In this document: positions 54,897 through 64,000 of the stretch, in pieces
Position numbering within the stretch: the first letter of the stretch is position 1
Layout of the letters: the number at the start of each line of letters is the position of its first letter
Assembly: GCF_024323335.1 (NCBI RefSeq)
Contig: NC_066580.1
Coordinates: forward strand, 85,979,391 to 86,043,390
DNA from: Lathyrus oleraceus
Lineage: Eukaryota > Streptophyta > Magnoliopsida > Fabales > Fabaceae
Reading direction: 5' to 3'
Length of the DNA stretch: 64,000 nucleotides
Program-made: the position numbers and the translations under genes
The notes under the pieces: generated by a model
Database searches by the model: none
Seen by the model: only the letters and a program-made list of their open reading frames with translations
What the model was told of the DNA's origin: nothing

Positions 54897-57800
54897 GCTC
54901 TTAACCACTGACATTGACCGTCAGGGTGAGCAGATGAAAGGTAATGAGGTTAAGACCTCATAGCTCTTAACCCTGGCCGGGGTGAGCTCAAGACAAAGAA
55001 GGTGTGGGGTTCCAGAATGAGGAACCCTATTCCACCTGACTGACTATACAAGATTTTGGGTGTTTATTCAAAAGCATCAGCACGTAGTGCGAGCGTAATG
55101 AAAGACTCAACTGAATAGCAGGCGATTGATTGCAAATCCCTTCTATCTGCCAATGCCTCTTCACTTAGGAGGTCTTAATATGTAACCATGCCTCATTGAG
55201 GTCTTTAGGACAAACTTAAACAATAAAAAACATGGCCTCTTAAGGAGGGCTTCAGACAGGTGCCTGCCAAAATAAATGACAGGTCTTCCAGACTACATGG
55301 AGAATAGAATGGTTACCTAGGTGGTATGCCAACCACAAGCAAAGCAAAGCTCAAGCAATGATCTAAAGCAACTAAAGTACCTGTAAGAAAATCAAACAAG
55401 TCAATATTCACATTCAGACAAATCCAAGAGACAGTCAACAGTGTTACAACCAATATGTACACAAGGCAAGCCAACAACTCAAGTGAGTTCAACACCAATA
55501 AACCTACAACACAAGAAAAGTTAGTGGACAAAGCAAATTTGCATCTCAAGTCATAAGATTGCATCAACCACTAGAGCTAATAGCTTGAACCTGAAATACA
55601 AAGCTCAAAAGATGAGTACAAACCACTAGTACCAAGACTAGGGTCAAAGGCATAACAAAAAGTCAAAACAGAAGTTGATATCCAACATGAAGCACATTTA
55701 ATCCAATATGAACATGTCCTAAAAAGGATCAAATCTAAATCATCAAGCAAAATCATCGCATGAACAAGATATGGCAAAGGCAATTACAAAGCACACAATT
55801 GGACATTAAGAATCAAAATTCCATATTAAAACAGAAATGAATCAAACAATCATGAAAATTTTTATGTGAATACAACATTTCAAACACAAGCATCATGCAA
55901 AAGATTGGAATCAGAGGAACTCAATTGACCTAGAAATGAAAATGAACAAGTATGACATCAAATTGTGTGACACACATTGTCACACCATACATCCATGTGC
56001 CTAAAACAGAGATGAAAAATGATAAAAAATGCACAACCAAGCCTCAAAAATCAAGCAACATGTTGGGAATCATCACACCAAATTTCAAAGCAATTGGCCA
56101 ATGTATGAGCATTTCACAAAAGAATTGGTACAACATGTCACATTTGCATACATGGTCAAATAACAGTCCACAATCAAAAATCCAGAAATGATAAAATCAT
56201 GAAATAAATGCCACAAAATAATAGACATCAAGATGAACATTTGGAAAAAAATTGGAAGTGATTTGGATGCATTTTCAATTTGTTATAATTTTTCAAAGTA
56301 ACATGAGAATATTTGAAATAAATGAAGAAATCACATGTTAAGTTGGAGGGAAATAGAAAAGGCTGATTTAATTTGAAATAATGGAACCGGTGGGAATCGA
56401 ACTGTGTGCATAAAAAAATAGAAGCGCATGAGAACAAATAAATGTCAAATTGCATTGGCCAGGAATCGAAGGGAGTATGGAACCAAAACGCATCACTTCA
56501 TTAATTGAAGTGGCGTCCACATCATCAGTCCAAGTACATGTGGAATTGGTCAACGGAACAACAACCAAACAAATGGACAACAGGACGCACGTGGATGCAT
56601 GCATGGCGGATGACACAGCAAACCCTAGGGTTCACCAGACGGTGGCGCAAGCGGTGGTTTCCACCGTCTTCTTCATGGAGACGGTGGTGCTATAGTGCTT
56701 CCACTTATACTTTTTTTCTTCAGATTTTAGTAATGCATACACCATTGGAAAGGTTATTCAACAAGGAGCATGGATCCATGGTTTATTTGGTCTAAATCTC
56801 AATGTATAATGCAAATCGAACAAAAACATATTTCACACACAAAACTTCAAATCAACACAACTCAACCAATATTCATCCATTTTCCATGAAATTTATATCA
56901 GAATTTTCAGCATGATAAGCTCTACCTAAACATGGAAATGGTTTGAAGAATTAAGAGATTCTAAATTGGACCAACCTGAACTTGCAGTGACCAAAACAGT
57001 AGATTTGAGCTTCTTCCAGCTCTAGTTCTCCTTCCTCAACCTTGCTATGAAGTCTAGACCACGACTTGATGCTTCAATTGGCTTGGATCTTGCTGAAACT
57101 CAAAGCTCCATGTTCATGTTCATGTATGGATTTGCTTGATTCTTCACCAATTTCTTCAAATCAATGCTTGATCTCTACCAAATGATGATCAAGGAACAAG
57201 AATATGCAATAAAATTCAACTGTTATGTGAAGAATTTTCAAATTTGGATTGAGAGAAAATTTGGAGGGAATTTGGATCTAGATCTAGAATGTGTGTGTTA
57301 TCTGAAATTCTGTTATGATTAAGGCTTTATATGACATGTTAATCACTCTGAAAAATTAATTAGGCAATGGCTAATTGTAATTAGTGAGAATAAGGTGCAT
57401 GACAAAAAATGGAAAAGTGAGGTGAATGGCAAAATTTGGACGTGAACAGTAACATGTGGAGGTGCAAACTCACTCAAAATCATTTTATGAACACAATGGC
57501 AATGGAATTTAGCTCATGTAATGCACCAATTTTGAATTATGCATTTTCCCTCCAAAATACTCATGCATGGGCAAATGATCTTATGATCAAAATTCATGCA
57601 ATGCAATGATGGATTTGGAAATTATAGGTCATGAGAAGAAATATGCAAAATGAGGGACTCATTTTGGAGCTTTGGTTCAAAAGTTATGGCTTGTTGAAGT
57701 TCCATGCACCCTTGGCAAGCATTTGATCATAACTCTTCAACCATCCATCAGATGCTCATGATCTTGGACTTTTTGGAAATGGCAGAGAAAGATCTTCAAC

Positions 57801-58579
57801 TTTCATGTTCAACAAAATTTCATTTGAAGCTTCCTTTGTGTTGTAAAGTTTAGTTGAATGTGAACGAAAAACTTTCTATTTTTGTAAACTTGAAATTATA
57901 GGTCACTTTCCATTTTGGGAAACTTTTGATCAAACTTCAAATTCTTCAAGGTATGTGTTTGACATGATAAATGAACCTCTTTTGAACATGAATGAGATGT
58001 TGAAACTCATTTCTCCCCCTCATAGCCCTCATTGGACTTTCAGTTGACTTTTATAGGCCCCAGATAACTTGAAAATGCACTTGAGCCTCTACCACCTGAG
58101 GAAATGGCTCAGAAATGAACCCCTAGCTCCAATAAGCTCTCCATATAACCATGTGATATCCATCTCAATAGAATACTTCACCTCCTTGAGAATCCCTGAT
58201 TGGAATAGAAGTCATTGATTAGGGTTGACCAGAGGTCAAAACCCTAATCCAAAGGAAACTGGAACATGCACAATGAAACCCTGAATGAGGATATAACCAT
58301 GATTATGGTGATATACCCTTGCAACCAAAATAATGCTCAAACTTTGAAGGATTAAGAAACCCTAATTGAATCCCAAACCCTAAGATGGTTGATGATCAGT
58401 TTATGGAGACCCTCAGGCTTGAATCATGTAGCCTCTCATCTTCTAAAAAAGACTTTGGAGGATGTCCCTTGTTCATTTCCACATGATATGCAATATGAAA
58501 ATGCCTAATGTCCTAAAACATGAAATGCACTATGCTAAACTAGTCCCAATAAGAGGAGGGAAAATTTTGAGGTGTTATA
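54897..58579 (-). repeat. 3' LTR of Ogre R, truncated at its end (about 3683 bp)
   Basis: On the minus strand it starts TATAACACCTC at 58579 (the expected TG is TA) after the polypurine tract. Its last recognisable part matches L near 6480 (gcagatgaaagg phrase). It lacks the 69-bp array and the ATGCGACA end. TATA-like CATATAAAGCC is at 57325-57334 and the conserved stem-loop at 55965-55985. No gene inside. Confidence 0.88.
55965..55985 (-). promoter_or_regulatory. conserved LTR stem-loop, copy R
   Basis: Arms GTGTGACA and TGTCACAC (8 pairs; the ninth pair of the other copies is lost). The loop reads ATGTG on the sense strand. Confidence 0.55.
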
Positions 58580-58594
58580 GTTGCCCCTATTCAA
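58580..58594 (-). promoter_or_regulatory. polypurine tract of Ogre R
   Basis: The minus strand reads TTGAATAGGGGCAAC directly before the LTR start; one base different from the F tract. Confidence 0.85.
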
Positions 58595-58799
58595 TCCACT
58601 GTGAACCTGTCGATATGAACAGCCTCGGCTTTCAGATGATCAGGGTGAAGAGTGATTGAATACCAAGAACAGACGAACAATTTGCGCTCCACTGGGAAAT
58701 AATTAACAATGCCTGTCAGAATCGGCAAAGAAGATGATCTTGAAAGAAAAATCTGTCTGGTATGGATATAGTCGGCCTGAATACCGAAACAAAATGTTA

Positions 58800-59354
58800 A
58801 TCTGGATACCAACATAAATGGTAACACAGGAACACCCATGGCATGAATGCCGCTCATCGGTCTGAATACTGGAAATGACTTCGACCTGAGTATCGGAAGA
58901 TATGAGATTATCAATATTGGTCTGAACACCGAGAGATTGGCCTGAATGCCATTTCAGTCTGAATACTGGAAAACTGGCCTGAATGCCACAAGTGCTTCAA
59001 CCTGAACGTCGAAAACTTCTTCGATCTGAACATCAGAAAACTGGCCTGAATGCCACAAGTGCTTCGAACTGAACGTCCGAAACTTCTTCGATCTGAACAT
59101 CGGAAAACTGGCCTGAATGCCACAAGTGCTTCGACCTGAACGTCAGAAACTTCTTCGATCTGAACATCGGAAAACTGGCCTGAATGCCACAAGTGCTTCG
59201 ACCTGAACGTCGGAAACTTCTTCGATCTGATTATCAGAAAACTGGTCTGAATGCCACTTTGGTATGAATACCAGGAAACTGGCCTGAATGCCACTTCGGT
59301 CTGAATACCGGGAAACTGGCCTGAATTCCACTTCGGTCTGAATACCAGGAAACT
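58800..59354 (-). repeat. hairpin array with CTGAAY loops, copy R (nested 67-bp and 37-bp repeats)
   Basis: On the plus strand the loop CTGAAT or CTGAAC is flanked by complementary arms that change: TGGC/GCCA, CGGT/ACCG, CGAC/GTCG, CGAT/ATCG, CAGT/ACTG, with some G-T pairs (TGGT/GCCA). A 67-bp higher-order unit with three hairpins starts ggcctgaatgccacaagtgc at 58976, 59043, 59110 and 59177. A 37-bp two-hairpin unit starts at 59244, 59281 and 59318. Same principle as the F array but with a different loop. Confidence 0.75.
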
Positions 59355-59869
59355 GATAAATGAGGCGGCACGTGGGCCAACGACCCATGCTGGGGATAAT
59401 AAGTCATGGACATGTTATCTCTACTTAAACCGTTGTGAACGAACAATTTGCACTCAGATGGGGATTATTATTATTCTTTTTTTTCTTTTTCTTGAACCCC
59501 AAAACTTTGATTTGCACAGATGATCCCCGATCACCGCATTTGAACCCCGACTTTCGCGCTGATTGCGTAACGTTCTTTGATCTTCATTTCCATCTCCGCC
59601 CGACGGAAAATTTTCCTCCAATATCGTGCTACTGGGGAACATTGTTGCTCCAACGTCATTATGCTAAACTCATCAGAGTAACATCTTCACCAACCGACGA
59701 AACCAATTCTCAAACGGTAACCACGGCTTGAGACTAGCGTATGCTCGCAATGCTGATGCATGATGATTTTTTAGCGTAATGCTCCATAACCATGGAAATG
59801 CTACGCAATTTATTATGCAATATGCTATGATCTTCTAAATGATGAATGCATAAAAAGTATCCCCTCAAG

Positions 59870-60195
59870 GGACTCTTCTGGGGAGCTCGAGGCATTCTGC
59901 TAAGGAACTCGCTAACGCTCCAATCCCCACCCTGCTGGGGAATAGCACTGCTGCTGGGGAAAGGACCACACTCACCAGGGATGACCTCCCCTAAACCCGA
60001 TCCGCTTGGGGACTTCGCTGGGGAAGAAACCACCAACGCGCTCTGCGGGGAAAACAACAATCTTCGACTTGCTGGGGATATAACAATCCCGACACTGCTT
60101 GGGGAAACTGCCACCTTCATGCCTGGCTGCCGAGGCAACACCGATCTCGAACCCGCTGGGGAGATAACAATCCCGACTCTGCTTGGGGAAACAAG
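59870..60195 (-). repeat. primer-tRNA-like repeats in the 3' UTR, copy R
   Basis: About ten copies of a gctggggaa-type phrase on the plus strand. The best is ccgactctgcttggggaa at 60173-60190; its minus-strand reading TTCCCCAAGCAGAGTCGG equals the complement of the L primer-binding site over most of its length with one inserted base. Confidence 0.7.
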
Positions 60196-61260
60196 GAAAA
60201 TCTGGAACGGAACACCCGTCGACTCGTCGAACCCTGGTATTCACCATCTAAATCCAATGTCAGCTTTCCACTTTTGAGAACTCCCAGACTCGTATGGACT
60301 TTTCTGATTCATCACCTTGTATTCTCGACCTCTCCGTACTCTACGGAGATCGAACGCCTTGAATTCGTACAAACTTTCCAGTCCTCGGACTTTGAAGAGT
60401 CTTCTTGATTAATACTCTATGATCGTCGCACGTCTCTCGCTGTCTTTTCACCATTCTTCAATCCCTTGTCTCTGATTGGACTCCACGGGGATCCTTTGTC
60501 AAAAAGGCTTCACATCACAACCTGCAAGTGAGTGAAAATATCTAACAACACCTGTAAAAGAGATCGTTAGATAAAAACGTGCCCCAGACATGCCAAAATT
60601 TCAACACCTAGGTCACTCAACCTTCCGAATAAGATTTCAAGTTTTCAATCTCATAAACATGCATTGGAAGGGACCTGTATGTCTCAAAATGCAAAGATTC
60701 TTATCAAAATAAATGGATGTTTTTGCAATCAAAGCGGTAATGAAACAAAAACAAAATTATTTGACTGAATATGCATTTTATTGATTGAAAAAGGTGTTGC
60801 TCGAAACTGAGCAATACACAGGAAGCAATTCCTGAAAAGAGGTAATTGCGCACAAAAGGAACATCTATCCTAATGGCAATGTGAACCCATGATTTCATCG
60901 AGTTCCAACTCGGTTACACCCCATATGTCTTCAAGACTCTCCACACTTTCTGCCTTCTAAACAAGACGCTTCCGACCGATCTCTGCCGGAGATTACCCAT
61001 GTCATATCCAAAGCACAAACGATCATGCTAGACGCAATTGTTCATTTCAATCCCTCTTTTGCCTGGACCGCCCTTTCGGGTTTTCAGTCCACCGGGATAC
61101 CCTTTCTTGCCCAAGCCGCCTTTTCAGGTGTTCGACTTACCGGGTGTACAATTTTCTTTTTATCCCTAATTTTTGCCCGAACCTTTTTTCATTTTTTTTT
61201 GGTTCGCCGGGATGCCCATTTCTGCCTTGACTATTTTATTCTTTTCGTCCAGCGGGTCTC
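60196..61260 (-). other. 3' UTR of Ogre R next to pol
   Basis: Non-coding; matches 1-1176 of L. Holds the conserved hairpin pair at 61064-61139. Otherwise nothing recognised. Confidence 0.75.
61064..61139 (-). promoter_or_regulatory. conserved double 28-nt hairpin after pol, copy R
   Basis: Minus strand: unit 61112-61139 has outer arms TAAGTC and GGCTTG with inner CCT-GAAA-AGG. Unit 61064-61091 has outer arms TGGAC and GTCCA with inner CCC-GAAA-GGG. Compared with F (TGGAT/ATCCA) the last outer pair changed from T-A to C-G on both sides. Confidence 0.65.
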
Positions 61261-62281
61261 TTATACGAAGTATTTTTTAACTACGTCCGCATTCACAGGG
61301 GATGGAAAATCCTCACCATCCATGGTCGTCAACAACAAGGCTCCACCAGAGAAAACCTTCTTGACCACGAATGGACCTTCATAGTTGGGTGTCCACTTGC
61401 CCCTATGATCTTTCTGAGGAGGAAGGATCCTTTTCAGCACCATATCTCCCACATGATATACCCGAGGTCGCACCTTTCGGTCAAAAGCATGCTTCATTCG
61501 CTGCTGGTACAACTGCCCATGACAAATGGCCGCCAGCCTCTTTTCCTCAATCAGGCTCAACTCTTCGTACCGAGTCCTTACCCATTTAGCCTCTTTCAAT
61601 TTCACGTCCATCAGGACTCTCAACGACGGAATCTGAACCTCAACCGGTAGCACGACTTCCATCCCATACACAAGCGAGAAAGGCGTTGCCCCAGTAGATG
61701 TACGCACCGAGGTTCGATACCCATGCAATGCAAATGGCAACATCTCGTGCCAATCCTTATAGGTCACAACCATCTTCTGCACAATCTTCTTGATATTCTT
61801 ATTAGCCGCCTCGACCGCCCCATTCATCTTTGGACGATAAGGAGAAGAATTGTGATGCTCGATTTTGAATTCCCGGCACAGTTCTGCCATCATATTATTG
61901 TTGAGATTAGAACCATTGTCAGTAATGATTCTCTCGGGAACCCCATATCTGCAAATGATGTCCCTTTTAACGAACCTGGCAACAACCTGTTTCGTCACGT
62001 TTGCATAAGAGGCTGCTTCCACCCACTTAGTGAAGTAACCGATAGCCACTAATATGAACCGGTGCCCATTCGAAGCCGTAGGCTTGATCTTTCCGATCAT
62101 ATCAATGCCCCACATAGCAAACGGCCACGGAGATGACATTAAACTCAACGGGTTTGGAGGTACGTGCACCTTGTCAGCATAAATCTGGCATTTATAACAC
62201 TTCCACACGAAGTTGAAACATTGGGCCTCCATTGTCATCCAATAATATCCAGCCCTCAGCAGCTTTTTCACCATTGCATTC
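61261..62281 (-). pseudogene. integrase of Ogre R, cut by LTR S
   Basis: From the insertion point the minus strand reads AMVKKLLRAGYYWMTMEAQC (zinc finger part), CYKCQIYADKVHVPP, the first catalytic Asp in WGIDMIGKI, the second in ITDNGSNLNN and Glu in NGAVEAANKNI with DD35E spacing as in F. The GKWTPNYEGPFVVKKVFSGG block and a stop at 61261 follow. The visible part is fully open and well preserved. The upstream part (RT, RNase H) is beyond the inserted LTR. The first 16 or so codons of the open frame (up to 62328) belong to the inserted LTR, not to integrase. Confidence 0.9.
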
Positions 62282-64000
62282 TGTAGCACCTCAAATTTGC
62301 ACCCATCATTTTGTACATTCATTTTCATATTAGGTCATAACATAACATAGGCCACTGCATAACATTGCATTGTCCATTTGCCCAAGTGCAAGCCAACTGA
62401 AGAATTAGGTCCAACTGGTCAGGAGATCCAGTCAATCAAGCAAGCATGTGCTATTTTCATTGGAATAAAGCCCTAGGGTGGATTTACCAAGCTCATATGG
62501 TCTAAGGATCATTTTGAAGTGATTTGGCCAAAGATTGGATGCTCAGAAGTCATCAGTCATTGTTCAGTCAACCAGAAACCCTAGAAAGTCAATTGTAGTC
62601 AACTGTGCCTGATTTTATAGATTGGAAGGTGTGAGATGGTTTGAAAGGCCTCATTCATGTCCATATAAGTCTCATTTGACATACCAAAGACCAAGGTTGA
62701 ATATTTGGAGGTCAGATCAGAAGTTTCCAAAAATAGCAAGTGACCTGTAATTTCAGTTGCCCAAAATGGAAACTTTTTCTCCTCAAAATAACTTCATCAT
62801 ACAAGCTTCAAATGGAACTTTGTCCAACATGGAAGTTGAAGATCTTGATCTCACCATTCCAAAAAGTCTAAGAACTTGAAATTCCCATGTGTGGTTAGCA
62901 AGATATGGTCCAAGCATTTTCAGAAAATGCCCGAAATCAAAGTGGCATAACTTTCACATGGAGTGTCCAAATTGGATGGTTTTTCTTTGAGCAAATCACA
63001 TTTGATGTGTACTTTCATAATCCATCACCACATTTTGCCAAAAGCATTCACACAAAAAGGCCATTTTTCAAGTGCACTAATTAAAATCCAAGGGCAAAAT
63101 GGTCCAAGTTGAGAAATATTTGGAATTTTGAAATGAGGCTCTTTGCAACACTTTCTAAATATCATTTGTGACTTGTTTGAACCAAATTTGGACAGAAAAT
63201 GAGCTGCATTAAGGAAGGGCATTTTGGCCACACACTTGAAAAATACACTTAACACTAATCTTTCCATTATGCTTAATCATGATTAATTTTGGATTAGTGG
63301 ATTGGTATATAAGGCTAATTGTAACTGTAATCATTAAGCACTAATCATTTTTCAAGATCCAAACAGAAAATCACAAAAAACTCTCTCAATTCTCTCACTT
63401 TTTTTACTTTGAACTTTCACTTTTTTTTTTCAAATTCATCAATAATTCATCAATTTTCTTGCAAATTCGTGGTGTAGTTCTCATTTGCAGGTGTTAATCA
63501 AGAGCTGTTTGCATCAATTGGAGCTCAAAACCATCAAAAACTCCAACTGTCCAAGATTGTTCATCAATGGCAAATCAAGAATCCAAGCGTTTGGAGTGTT
63601 GTTGAGCTACCAAAGCTGTGCCAATCATCTTCCTAATCACCATACTTCATCTGTTTTCGTGAATCGAAGCAAAACGAGCACAAATTCCGCGACTGCCATC
63701 GAACAAGGTTGGATTTCAAATCTTACCGTTTGCCAAATTGAGATAGGGCATTTGTAGATCTTTCATTGTAGAGTAGCATAGAGCTTGTATCATGCGTTTT
63801 CATCAATTATTGAGAGAGATATCTTGGATTTAAGATTGTATGCCAAAACTTCATTCGTTCGATTCGCTTCGTATATGAGTTTCTGGACGATTTCATAGTC
63901 ATATTTGGAACGTACGTGTTTAGACCTTTCCAACGGTATATCATTTGTGTGTTTTCGTTGAGATTTGATCGAAACCGTAGCTGGGACTCAAGAACTTGAA
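62282..64000 (+). repeat. Ogre LTR S, 5' part (continues past the window)
   Basis: Starts TGTAGCACCTC inside the R integrase and matches the F and solo LTRs from their starts. TATATAAGG at 63306-63314. The five bases cattc (62277-62281) are the expected target duplication. Whether this is a solo LTR or the start of a full element cannot be seen. Confidence 0.9.
63306..63314 (+). promoter_or_regulatory. putative TATA box of LTR S
   Basis: TATATAAGG, 1024 bp into the LTR, identical in word and nearly in position to the F LTR. Confidence 0.6.

Larger units (their letters stand above)
54897..62281 (-). mobile_element. Ogre element R (truncated 3' LTR, 3' UTR, integrase)
   Basis: Minus strand: integrase, 3' UTR, polypurine tract, then a 3' LTR whose end is missing. 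Bases 60217-61700 closely match 1-1700 of L. The left edge is a truncation against the Athila-like element, because LTR sequence corresponding to about 5301-6470 of L is absent. The right edge is the insertion of LTR S at 62282. Confidence 0.88.

Noticed and set aside
56385..56420. tRNA-like B-box (minus strand GTTCGATTCCC) in the R LTR
   Set aside because: Only a T-arm-like word is present; no acceptor stem, D-arm or anticodon arm can be drawn around it, and no SINE body follows.
62282..62328. Upstream codons of the R integrase frame (MKMNVQNDG...)
   Set aside because: These codons come from the inserted LTR S read antisense; the integrase homology starts at the junction.

Overview
The window is plant repeat DNA and contains no host gene that I can support. 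The retrotransposon families point to a legume with a large genome, most likely of the pea/vetch/lentil tribe (inference). They are Ogre/Tat-lineage Ty3/gypsy elements with an extra ORF before gag, an intron between gag-pro and pol, a second RNase H and LTRs over 4 kb. There is also one SIRE/Maximus-type Ty1/copia element and one Athila-like LTR. Almost every base can be assigned to one of eight nested insertions, labelled L, F, SIRE, M, solo, A, R and S.

Layout. 1-10497 (minus) is Ogre copy L: degraded 3' UTR, integrase, RT and gag remnants, a primer-binding site and a complete 5' LTR (5301-10497). 10498-28433 (plus) is Ogre copy F, the best preserved: ORF1, gag-pro, a 255-nt intron, pol with a single nonsense codon, a repeat-rich 3' UTR, polypurine tract and 3' LTR (23168-28433). 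28434-35082 (plus) is the 3' part of a SIRE/Maximus copia element with an envelope-like region and 3' LTR. 35083-53162 (minus) is M, an older, divergent Ogre/Tat element: 3' LTR, very long 3' UTR, broken pol and broken gag-pro. M is split by a solo Ogre LTR (44993-49786, plus). 53163-54864 is A, an Athila-like 5' LTR plus primer-binding site. About 54897-62281 (minus) is R, a truncated Ogre relative of L. 62282-64000 is S, the start of another plus-strand Ogre LTR.

Order of events, read from the junctions: SIRE went into the LTR of M, F went into the SIRE gag, and L went into the 5' leader of F. The solo LTR and A interrupted the RT and gag of M, and S interrupted the integrase of R.

The most interesting signals are non-coding and shared by several copies. 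(1) A 28-nt hairpin pair lies just downstream of pol in F, L, R and M, with covarying outer stems and mostly GNRA-type inner tetraloops. (2) The 3' UTRs carry long arrays of small hairpins with a near-constant loop and changing but complementary stems. (3) 3' UTR repeats look like the 3' end of the primer tRNA, that is, complementary to the element's own primer-binding site. (4) A stem-loop with 8-9 bp arms is kept in four Ogre LTRs. (5) In F and M the gag-pro stop codon is embedded in a 5' splice site. All of these are read by eye and untested.
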